A stretch of 64,000 bases of DNA. Origin: Laburnicola sp. R22_1 (taxonomy: Eukaryota > Ascomycota > Dothideomycetes > Pleosporales > Didymosphaeriaceae). The position numbers and the translations under genes were made by a program. Below the pieces are notes generated by a model that was not told the origin of the DNA, ran no database searches, and saw only the letters and a list, made by a program, of their open reading frames with translations. Each line of letters starts with the position of its first letter. Position 1 is the stretch's first letter. Shown piece after piece: positions 9,140 through 19,501 of the stretch. The DNA is taken from the NCBI GenBank assembly GCA_014281115.1, contig JACONQ010000006.1, positions 124,001 to 188,000 of the forward strand. The letters run 5' to 3'.

Positions 9140-9561
9140 TGTTAAGACCGATAGGGTAGCTAGTCCTAACAGGTAGGGTTGGTTCTTAGGCAGGAGTGTC
9201 TTAATAAGGGCAAGGAGTCTTAACTACTTGCACTAGTTAAAGGGGCGTTAGTATTAAAGGTTATAAGATAATAAATTAATAGTAAGGGCCTAAGTATAAT
9301 TTAAATAATAGATTAATAAATAGGATAAATATAAGTATTAAGAAAGATACTTATATTTCTATATACTTAGCTATATTCTAGAATTCTACGAGTCCTATTA
9401 GTCCTAAGAGTCCTAGAATCCTATAGCTAATAAGACTTTCTAGGATACTAATAATCCTAAGACCTATAACCTAAGTTATATAATATCTTTATTATAGGTG
9501 CACTAGGCTTTAGTAGCTATAAGTGCTAGTGCCTTATTCTAGGTTATGTTAGATTCTAATA
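9140..9561. repeat. Left 422-bp LTR of the outer element
   Basis: Preceded by CTTAC (9135-9139). It starts TGTTAAGACC and ends TTCTAATA. It matches the two pieces of the right LTR over its whole length, with differences that are mostly C/T and G/A. Confidence 0.85.
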
Positions 9562-10245
9562 TTAGCTTTTCTTTTTAGACTTAATATTCTTATAAGTTAA
9601 CTACTTATAAATCTACTTTTTTAATCTACCTAATATTATTACTTCTAAGCTAATTGCCTTAAAATAGACTATATCTTTATAATAGTTGTATATATTTATT
9701 ATATAAAGAAAGCACTATTCTATTAATTATTATCCTTACACTTAAAGTATATAAATTGTATATAGTATAGTAATTAGAAATATAAGCTAGAGAAAACTCT
9801 ATTACTAGACTATTTAAAGATAGATATAGAGATAGAAAAACGAAAAAACTAGAGGCTAAAGAGAAGGCAAAGCTTTATATTAAGAAGAAGCTTACTTATT
9901 TAGCACTCCTTTATACACGTCTAGTATAAGAGAAAATAGCATATTTATACAATTAGCGTAAAAATTATATTAAAAGAAATAAGAGTTATTTAACTATAGT
10001 ATATTTATAATAGATAAGTTAGAAGCGCTAGAGGCTTACAAAGAACTTATATAGGTAGTAGTCTTAATTAATTCTAATATTACTTTAGGTATAAAGGTAA
10101 TTAATTAGTCTATAATCTAGGCTAAGTCTTTATCTGCGTAGTAGTGGTCTAGTACTATTATAACTTTTCCTTATAGTTTTATAAGTATTCCTTAGGTTTC
10201 TATACATTCTTACTATATAGGTATCCTTTTTACTTAATAAGATAT
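9562..10245. other. AT-rich internal remnant of the outer element
   Basis: No open frame. Minus-strand reading just left of 10245 gives a weak chromodomain-like continuation of the integrase interrupted at 14324, which would fit insertion of the Fot1-type element between them. Confidence 0.35.
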
Positions 10246-10769
10246 AACATATTCTATTAGTAGCCCGGATAGATTAGTCCGCTAGACAGTTTTTCTTAGC
10301 AACTTTAAGGTCCCTTATAACTTATTATAGAACACTACTAATATTACTTTATAGTAACTTATAATAACCTACTATAACTTATAATATACTAAGTTACTAT
10401 TTAATTTACTTTTTATATTATGTAGCCTCTTTACGCAGCTATAGTAGCCGTGTAAAGCTAAGAAGTCTTTCTTAGTAGTACAAACTTACAATAAAACTCC
10501 CTATAATATATAATATATTATCTACTACACTATATATAGGTAATATATAGTATACTTATTATAATTTATAGTAAATTATACTATATCTTATGTAGTACTT
10601 TATCTAATTTTTAGTTACTAAGTGTATACTATTATAAGATAAAGTTAACCTATTATTTTTAGCCTTATAGTAACCTATAATAAAATTACTCTAATTTACT
10701 ATTAATACTATCTAAAAATAAGCTACTAAGGATAATATTTAACTTCTTCTCTATTTCTTTATCTATCTA

Positions 10770-11150
10770 ATAGGTCCTTGCGTTATACCTAAGCTCTTTG
10801 CACCTCCTATAGCAGTGTTATATTAAGAAACCTGCCTCTTTCTTACTACTACCTTGCGCCCTTTTTAATAACTTTACTCTAATAGAAGGGCTTTCTACTT
10901 CTAAATCTACTTTCTAAGCAAAGCCTAGCGTCTTACCTTTCTAAATGCGCTTTCTTTTACACATTTTTTACTTTATTAGAATTTTAATTTGCTTCTTAAG
11001 TTTCTTAATAAAGATTTCTTAAAGTACACTATAGTAGAGTATAAGTTTAGTACCTTTTATAAGCTATAAGTAGCTTAATTTAGTATTAGGTAGAGACTAA
11101 ATAAAAGACTTGCGTATAAGCTTTAACTAGAATCTAAACTTAAGAGTATT
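10770..11150 (-). pseudogene. C-terminal part of a Fot1-type transposase
   Basis: Minus-strand translation shows the Cys-rich end motif HCYRRCKELRYNARTY, the decayed form of the C-x2-C-x4-H-x4-C knuckle seen at the end of this transposase group, after a Lys/Arg-rich segment. Stops interrupt every frame. Confidence 0.6.
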
Positions 11151-11151
11151 A

Positions 11152-13014
11152 ATATGTTTATAAGCGAGCTGCGAATATAAGCGAGCTGTAAACCCCACTA
11201 ACTTTCTATAACGCGTTACCTATTAACTATAATGGCTTAACTAACACTTATTTAATTGCTCTATAACAAAGCACATGTCTTCCTAGCTATCTTAGCTATT
11301 AATTAGAATTAGATCTAGAGCGTTAATCGTACTATAGCGACGTTTAACGTTTATAAAAGCACGCTTTGCAGCCAACGCGCTAGAACTACTATATAACGCA
11401 ATTGTGAGCCTAAATTAAAGAAGCTTACTAAGCTAGAAGAGGAGGTTATTATTAAGCATATACTTAACCTAGATTCGCAAGGCTTTGCGCCTACTCTAGG
11501 TGCTATATAAGATATGGCAAATAAGCTGCTCGCTGAGCGTAGCGCAGGCCACGTTAGCTAGTAGTGGCCTAGAAACTTTGTTAAGCGAACAGATAGCCTC
11601 ATAATGTGATTTAATCGAGTCTACAATCGACAGCGAGTTCTCTACAAGGACCTAACAGCTATACACGCCTGGTTTAAGCTAGTAGTACATACAAAGGCCA
11701 CCTAAGGTATCTGCAATAAGGATACCTTTAACTTTAATAAGACTGGCTTTCTAATAGGCAAGATATCCTCCTAGCTAGTTATTATAGGCTTAGAGAAACG
11801 TAGTTAGCCAAAAGCAATCCAGCTAGGCAATTGTGAGTGGGTGACAACAATCTACGGAATTAACGCTGCTGGGTGGGCAATCTTGCTCTTTGTTATCTTC
11901 GCTAGTAAGTACTACCTCTTAGCCTAGTATAAGGACGACAATATACTAGGTAACTAGACTATTAGTCTTAGCGATAATAGGTAGACTACAAATAAGCTTA
12001 GTGTTGCCTAGCTATAGCACTTTATTAAGTATATAGTAGAGCGTAAAGTAGGCGCGTGTTAGCTTCTAATACTTAATAGCCATAAGAGCTATAACTTACT
12101 TAAATTCTAGGAGATCTATAGGGAGAATAAAATCTATACCCTATGCATGCCACTATATTTGTTACACCTTCTATAGCCACTTAACGTAGGCTGTTTCTCG
12201 CCGTTAAAGCGGGCGTACGGGCGCTAGGTTAAGGGCCTAATACGCAACTATATTAACTATATTACTAAGCTTAAGTTTCTACTAGCCTTTCGCGCCGCCT
12301 ATAACTAGTTAATTATAAAGGAGAATATCTGTGTAAGCTTTTAAGGCTCTAGGCTAGTCCTACACAATTTAGAGGCAGTGCTCTTAAAGCTTAATATTAA
12401 GCTTTGTACACCGTCGCCAGCGCCAGTGCTAGCAGCTCTACTAGAGGCCCTATAGGAGTCTGCAACACTAAGCAACACACACAAGCTAGGCGCTTAGTTA
12501 ACTCTAGTTTATAAGCGGATTTGAAGGCATTAGGAATTCTCTCCTACCTTAGTTATCTAGTCGCTTAATTGGCTTATAAGAGGCGCTAAGAAAATAGCGC
12601 ATTTAATAGTGCTTATATGCGAGGAGATAGCTACTCTATAAAGGGCAAATAAGGTAGCCATAACGCGTAAACAGCGTAAAAAGAAGTAGATCTAAAAGCG
12701 AGGCACTCTATTAAAGGCAGAGGGAGAGGATATTATTGCTTAAAAGGCTGTTAAGCAGCAACTAGAGGGAGAAATACAGCAAGGCAAGGCGCAGTTAGTT
12801 GTAAGCCAGCAGGCTTCTACGCGCTATAGACGCTGTAGAGAGCCTGGGCACAACTTACGCACGTGTAAAAAGACTTCTATAGATACTACTTAATTTAGGA
12901 TAGCTATTATATTAATAGAATATTAATACGTTGTGAATTTATATGCTGTAAAAGGCTTAGAGACTTAGTGGGGTTTATAGCTTACTTATATTCGCAGCTC
13001 GCTTATAAACATAT
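11152..13014 (+). mobile_element. Fot1/pogo-type DNA transposon, 1863 bp
   Basis: Near-perfect TIRs of about 50 bp (11152-11201 and 12965-13014, about 3 mismatches), starting ATATGTTTATAAGCGAGCTG, flanked by TA on both sides (11150-11151 and 13015-13016). Length and TA target fit the Fot1/pogo group of Tc1/mariner transposons. Each TIR contains the 12-mer ATAAGCGAGCTG twice in the better-preserved arm. It sits inside another element of the same superfamily. Confidence 0.88.
11240..12920 (+). pseudogene. RIP-inactivated Fot1/pogo transposase
   Basis: Plus-strand translation, read through many stops, gives a CENP-B-like DNA-binding part (KLTKLEEEVIIKHILNLDS, DMANKLLAERSAG, NFVKRTDSL) followed by a DDE domain (WVTTIYGINAAGWAILLFVI, KIYTLCMPLYLLHLL, FSPLKRAYGR) and a C-terminal RYRRCREPGHNLRTCKK knuckle. 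The three catalytic acids are changed: NFNKTGF, LILNSHKS and PLNVGCFSP each have Asn where the family has Asp. Stops replace codons that were probably Gln and Trp. It cannot make a working enzyme. Confidence 0.85.
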
Positions 13015-13039
13015 TACTTAGAGTCCTAGCTTACTATAG

Positions 13040-14240
13040 TGTATTTAGTAAGGTATTCTAAGGTGGAGTGTAAATACGTATATTAAGGCGATTTACTACT
13101 ACTAATATATCTAAAGAAATAAGCCTAGAGGTCTTAAAGGCTTTCTTATAGTTTTCTAGTATAAATATATTAAAAAACGCATTATAAAAGACTAGTAGAA
13201 AGCCCTCTTTATTAATATAAAAGACGCGTTGGCGCGCTAAGTCCTATACGCACTAAAAGTACTTTAGCTTTAGTAGTACGAAATAGACTATATTAAGCGG
13301 CTAGAGGATATAAGATAAGTACGCTAGTATATAGAGTGTTAGAATCTTCTATTCTAGGCAATAATTCTTAAAATCCTAGGAGTAGTAGCTCTTATAGCTG
13401 TCTAGAATAAGTAACCTCTATAACCCTACTATGCGCGGCCTTATATACGCGTTAAAGTGCTTTAACTACGTAACTCTAAGCTTGCTATTAGTCTAGCTAG
13501 TCTTAGAGACTAAGAGCTTCTAATTATAGGAGATACTAGTCTTCTTATATTATACTAAGATATAGACTTGCCCATTATAAATAATAAAGGGTAAAGTAGT
13601 ATACCTAGTAGCGTAAATACTCTAAATTACTGTAATCTACTTATAGTTGTCTAGCTAAATAAGTGTAGGTTAAGAACGTGTTTCTAAACTAGTTATAATC
13701 TTTATTAAGCTAATAACTCCTATCTAGAAGCCTATTATATTAAAGTTATAGATATCTTTATCCTGCACTCTATACTTAGCTTTTGTGTCCTTTACTAGCT
13801 AAAACTACGCGTTTATAACCTTTAGGTCTTCCTATTATATTCTCTATTGGTCCTTTACTTAATTAAAAGCTATTTTAAGCTTAGATATGCGCTTTACAAA
13901 GTGCTAAGCCTAGTATTATCCTATAGGGTCTTTATACTACGCAGCTAGTAGTTTATTAGTTATATCTCCTACCTTACTTAGCTAGGGTGTAAATTCTCGC
14001 AAATATAGATTAAGGATATACTATATAAGTGTCTGCTCTTTAGTTATAGTACGCTTTGCTATACCTAATTATGTATTTGCTTAGGCGGTAATTCTATTAA
14101 TTTAATTACTTAGTATAGACTTTAGAATATTATATGCTATAGTAGCGTATTGTAGGCTTAAGATTTGCTTATTCTAATAGGTGTGAAGGGCAAGCTTAAT
14201 TCTGTCTTCTTAATTAGATAATAACGCGGTATGTTAAGAT
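13040..14240 (-). pseudogene. N-terminal and DDE part of a second Fot1-type transposase
   Basis: Minus-strand translation shows FQLVKDTKAKYRVQDKDIYN, NFNIIGFQIGVIS, TTLPFIIYNGQVYILV, LKHFNAYIRPR, LLILDSYKSYYS, ILTLYILAYLSYILQPLN and VVVNRLNIRIYTPP, in the same order as the element at 11152-13014 but clearly a different lineage. Several frames carry stops. It continues at 10770-11150 on the other side of the inserted transposon. Confidence 0.75.
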
Positions 14241-14323
14241 ATTATAATTTATAGTAAAGTGTTGTAGTCTTAGCAAAAACTATCTAGTGGACTAATCTGT
14301 CCGGGCTACTAATAGAATATGTT

Positions 14324-15440
14324 GTGCGTAGCTAATCTATATAGTCTAAAATTATTTTAACTTTAAATTTGTTTTCTTTCTTAGCTTAGTAATAGAAGGT
14401 GGTTTAAACTAGTGTTTCTAGGTCTATAGATTCTAAATAGTTTATATAAAACACTAGGTGTATTCTAGTATTAGATAATAACTTTAGTTTATGGTTAACT
14501 AGTAATACTTATTTAGAAATAAAAAATAGTTTAATCTTAACAGAATCTAGTTTCTTATATTCCTCTTCTAGGTTTAAAAAATCTTTATAAGTAAGTATAC
14601 TTTATCCCCCTTTTTTAGCTAAGGTGCTATTTTTTATTTTTAGTTTACGTAGAAAATTAATTGCTGTTAAGCCTTCTTAAGATTTTCTTAAAGTTGTTTG
14701 TATATTTTCTTTATATTTTCTGCTATAGTAATAGCTTCTTCTACTTTAATTGTTGTAGGAAATATCTAATTAAAGAGATATAGATATCTTCTATAGTTTA
14801 CGTAGAATAGTGCATATTCTATAGCTACTAAAATCTTATTATTATATGCAAGCTGTGTAATAGGTAGTAATAAAATCTAGTTATTCTTCTAGTTATTATA
14901 GTAGATGGGTAGGTACGTTTTAATAATCTAATTTATATATTCTATCTATCTATCTATTTGTAAATAATAAGCTATTAAAAGCTTCTATTTTGTTCTAATA
15001 AGTGCTATAAGCGTTATCTAGTAGGTTAAGGTAAAGAGCTTATCTCTATTACTAATAATTATCTCTATAATATCTAATAAGTTAGTCTAGGATAAGGAAT
15101 GCAAATTTCTTTACTATTATAGTCTTTATATAGGGTATTAGTTTAATGTATTTAGTTAGTTAATAAACTGTTACTAATATAGTATTATACGTAATTTCTA
15201 TTACTAGATTCTTAGATTTTAGTATTCCTATAATAAAATCTATAGCAATGTCTTTCTATAGTGCTATTAGTATTTTAATAGCTTATATTTCTCTATACTT
15301 AAAATACGTAGCGTGCTTATTACGTTAGTAGTCTGCACACTTATAGATATATATTATTACTACTTTCTTAATTTCCTTAAAGCTATAGTTTTGCTAGATA
15401 AGTTCTATTATTTTCTTAATGCCTAGGTGTCTATTAAAGA
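14324..15440 (-). pseudogene. Ty3/gypsy integrase and C-terminal pol remnant
   Basis: Minus-strand translation gives the zinc-binding and core integrase segments (HLGIKKIIELI, EIKKVVIIYIYKCADY, RNKHATYFKYRE, IAIDFIIGILKSKNLVI, LTKYIKLIP). Further left comes the pol tail typical before a chromodomain (DKVYLLIKI, EEEYKKLDSVKIKLFF, FYINYLESIDLETLV). It is cut on the left by the Fot1-type element at 14323 and on the right at about 15440. Probably the integrase of the outer LTR element. Confidence 0.65.
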
Positions 15441-15511
15441 TCTTCGTTGTGTGAAGATTCTAACTAAGGTTGAGTTCGCACTATACACAAAGAGGAGTAA
15501 AACAAAAGGCA
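15441..15511. repeat. LTR-end fragment related to the sequence at 49284-49354
   Basis: The reverse complement of this 71-bp stretch matches 49284-49354 (ACTCCTCT.TGTGTAT, CTTRGTTAGAAT, CGAAGATCTT) at roughly 80 percent by eye, with mostly G/A and C/T differences. It abuts the broken integrase, so it is probably the end of the element that interrupted it, perhaps the copia element to the right. Confidence 0.6.
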
Positions 15512-17459
15512 CTAAAACCTAGTACCTAGTATATAGTAGTAGTAATAAAATATACATAGAATAATAATAATTTTATTATTAACTTTCTATATAGTAGTAT
15601 TAATAATAGTAGTTAATAGATAGTTAGGCATAACTAAGTTATATGTTATCTCTTAACTAGTAGACTGTTAGAGAGCTGCAGTAGACTGCAGAGTCGCAAC
15701 TACGGGAGCAGTGTGGGTAATAGGACGCTTAATCATATTTAGTTGTCGCGCTCGCGACCTGACAGCAGCGCAACTATGGTTCGCTATAGTTTATTATAAT
15801 ATATAAAATACTAAAGGTGTTAAATAGGCTTTATAGCTAGCTCTATAGATATTAATAGCTAATACTCTATATTAGCAAGTATAGAGAGTGTACAGAATAA
15901 TTATATAAGGAAAGAAAATAATATAATAAAACTAACTTAGTATTAATTACTTACTTCTAAAGAGGATATAGATAAAAAAGAAAATCCTATAGCGTATAGG
16001 CTATAGCGCACAGGCATTATATAATCTCTATATAATACTATTAGATAGTAATAGTAAAACTTTAATATTTTTAGGTGCTCTTGTCTATATAGTATATAGA
16101 TACTAGTAACTTTTTATTTTTAAGATTACTATTAGTAGTTCTCTCTTCCTTTGTACAAACTATCTACTTACTAATATTTACTATATTTATTTATTATCCC
16201 CCTATTTATACACCTTTTACTTTAGCTTATCTACTCTAGTTAGTAGAAAGATTGTATTAACTATTTATTATACTTTATTACTATTTATTAAAGGCGCGAT
16301 TAGGCTTATTACTAGTAAAGTAGTAGTCTAGCTAATAGTAATTAAGGGTAAGATTGCGTAGTTAATAATAAGATTATAGTAATCATACATTATTTATATA
16401 GAGTTCTTTTTACTTAGTTTATTTCTTATATAATAGGTAGACCTATTTATCTTATCTATTTAGGTAGTAATATTAGGTAATTATACAATATTAGATAAGG
16501 AAAAGACAAATACTAGTAAGGGGTAGAAATTAAGGCTTTAGATAAAAGGAAGAGATATATAAAGTAGGCTTTTCTCTCTTTATTCTTCTCTCTCTTATCC
16601 TCTATTTTAAATATCTCTCTATATATATCTCTTTTTCCTAGCTCTGTTCTCTTTTATTTTTCTTTATTAAGCTAATCCTCTATTTTATATAGTACTAAAC
16701 TATGCCTCTTATTATATAATATCTTATTTTTATATAGTGCTAACTTGCTATAGATAATAGCACTTATACTAGCTAGTAACTAAGTTAACTTTTTTAGCTT
16801 TAATCTTATTATGCGTAATCTTCTAGATAGAAGAATATATATTACTCTTTCTACTAGTTTCTATATAAACTATATATTCTTTTAAAATATCTTTATTAAT
16901 ATACGTTCTTCTATTCCTTATAGGTTTGCTTTTATATAGATACTAACTTTAAAATAGGCTTAGAAACTTAATATTACGTATATGCCTTTATATAATACTA
17001 ATATTATTCTTTTAGCTAGTATAAACCTGTGTCTATAGGCTGCTAAAGTTATTTAGCGCAAAGAATATTTTTATACGCTATTAGTCTAGTTGCGCAATTA
17101 TCTTAGGGGCACTTTATATGCCTACTACTATAGTAGTATAACTATGACTAGGCCCTTTACTAAGTGCCGCATGCTAGTAGGCTTTTAGATAGGATTATAT
17201 AGCACTGATATATAGTAGAGCTATAGTACTAGGTACAATTATTGTATAGAATAGGGCTAGGGTAATAGAGTAGACAATACTAGATATTATCTATTAATAC
17301 TAAAATAAAAAGAGTCTTCATTAAATAAATATATATTATCTCTCTTTTCTTTCTATACAAATAATAGATAAAAAAATATGTATTTTTAAGTAATATATGC
17401 ATATAAATAAAATTAAATAAATATATTATATAAAAGAGTAAGTAAAAAAATAGTTCTAT
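15512..17459. other. AT-rich stretch without recognisable genes, with a GC-richer island
   Basis: No coding signal. At about 15664-15785 a short segment keeps normal composition and contains a perfect 6-bp-arm hairpin (GTCGCG-CT-CGCGAC, 15745-15758) and a near palindrome CTGCAG...CTGCAG. The rest is probably long terminal or untranslated sequence of the neighbouring copia relic. Confidence 0.45.
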
Positions 17460-18420
17460 ATAAAGGCTAGAAAGAGCTTGTATAGATAGACTTAAGGTAA
17501 TCTACTAATGCTTTAATAGTAATTATTAAGGTGTTGCTAGACATTAGGAACTCTAGAGCCTAGTTTAGGGCCTTTTTTGTATAGGCATTAGTAGGGTTGT
17601 CTTTTTTATTAATTTATCTAACCTTAGAGATCTCAAAGTGCTTATATAATTTGCAGAGTAATATAATATTAATTATAAGGCGCTTTTTATTTATAGTTCC
17701 TAATTATATAAGGTAGTTATAAAGAGACTTTAAATCTATATAAATAACTATAGAAATTAGTAGTAGACTAAGTATATGTATAATCCTCTAGAGGATTATG
17801 CTAATAGCAATAGCATTATTAAAGCCTCCTACTATACTATATAGCTCGCTAGTAAGAATACTTCTTATTATTCTCTTATACTTAGTTAAATTCTAGTGTA
17901 TAATATTTAGTAGAATATTAAAGTTATTACTATTACCTATATAATACTTATTACTTAGAGTAATTAGAAATCCTAGCTATAAGCTTAGGTTCTTATTATT
18001 AGCAAATAAGCTATTAGTAAAGATAAACAGCTTTGCGTAATAGAGATCTAATAGTATAAAAGCAAGACTACGCTTACTATTATTGATATACTATTAGATT
18101 CATATGTTTAATGTCTTAATATCTTTATATAAGAGTAATATAGTCTAAGTAGTAATAGATAAATTAAATGCGGCTTCTAGTTAGTATATAGATACAATAT
18201 AGGCGCCGCTCGCGCGCTGCTCTATATACCTTTAGGTAGCATCCTTATTTTCTAGATTAATTGTGTAAAAGCCCTTTGCTTAACCTTTCTATATAAGAAC
18301 TATAGTATTATACACAAGCTAAATTCTTCTACTATTAAACTTAATAGATTAGTCTTTAGTAAGAATAGTCTTATTCTTTATATAAAAGGCTACTTTCTTT
18401 AGCTCTTCTTCTTCTCTTTA
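17460..18420 (-). pseudogene. Copia RNase H / end of reverse transcriptase, RIP-degraded
   Basis: Long stretches of readable but stop-interrupted protein typical of fungal copia pol. The RNase H Asp positions in FTNSLF and YIDLKSLY can be placed; the first reads Asn (FTNS for FTDS), again a G-to-A type change. Confidence 0.7.
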
Positions 18421-19501
18421 TGCAAAGTTCTTATTAATAATACTAAAGGTATTATCTATCTAAAGGCTAGTAATCCTAAAGGTGTGCTCTCCTTTATTCG
18501 TTTTAAGTAGATATAAGTTATATAATAAAGTCTTTATATTAAGTTTCTCTTTATTGTAGTTATAGTAAGTCTTAAACTAGTAAAGACCTAATTTAGCTAT
18601 ACTATAAAGTAGTTATATAATATAAAAGATTATATCTCATAGAAAGTTTATATATAGTTCCCTAGATAGTCTAGTATAGAGCGTGTAGTTTAGTTTGTTA
18701 GTAGACTAAATATAGACTTAGATAATATCTTATAGTTTAAAATATATTCTATATATTACTTAAAGGCTTGCTCCTAACGCAAGAAGTAGGCGCTAGCTTA
18801 TTCTTTAGATAGTAGGTAATTAGGTAATAATTTGATCCTTTTCCTTATTAGAGTAGCTAGCAAATATAAGGTAGAATTTCTTATATAATTAAGTAGTCTT
18901 GCCCTTAACTTCTTATATAAGGCAAAGGTTAAATATTCTATCTTTATACTTAGATATATTAAAGAGAAGAATCTTAAATATACTATTAGCAATTAGAGTC
19001 TCTATCTCTATATAGTCTAACTCTTTAAAAGATGCTCTACGTATTATAATTATACCTTGTATATAGAGCTTTAGAGATAGTTCCTAATTACTTATCTCCT
19101 TTTAGAAAAGAAATATAGTATTTTGTCTTAGGTAGCCTCTCCTTCTCTTCTCTAGAGGATCCCTTTATATAAAAATAATATTATCTACTTTATATAATAG
19201 TAAGAAAGTATAATCTTCTTTATAATAGTATAGCTCAACTTACGTATAGTAAAACTTTACTAAACTATTCTCTAGATTATGAATTATATCTTTATTCTTA
19301 ATATCTTTAATTTTATATAGCCCTATTTATCTACCTTTCTCTTTTTAGACTATAACTTTAAATCTAAGTAGGAGCTTAAGAACTTTATACGCTACTAATA
19401 GACTATTATAGGTATTTAGCGCACAATTAATATTAGTTTTATCTCTTTTCTTTTATAATATCTCTATTAGCTTTTATATAGCATTTGTACATGCAATAAT
19501 A

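Larger units (their letters stand above)
10246..14323 (-). mobile_element. pogo/Fot1-type DNA transposon (minus strand), split by a second one
   Basis: Terminal inverted repeats of about 54 bp (10246-10300 and 14270-14323) share AACATATTCTATTAGTAGC and GATTAGTCC. The transposase relic is on the minus strand: its N-terminal and DDE part lie at about 13040-14240 and its C-terminal zinc-knuckle part at about 10770-11150, interrupted by the element at 11152-13014. Without that insert it is about 2.2 kb, close to the usual size of the group. A clean TA duplication was not confirmed at the outer ends. Confidence 0.72.
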
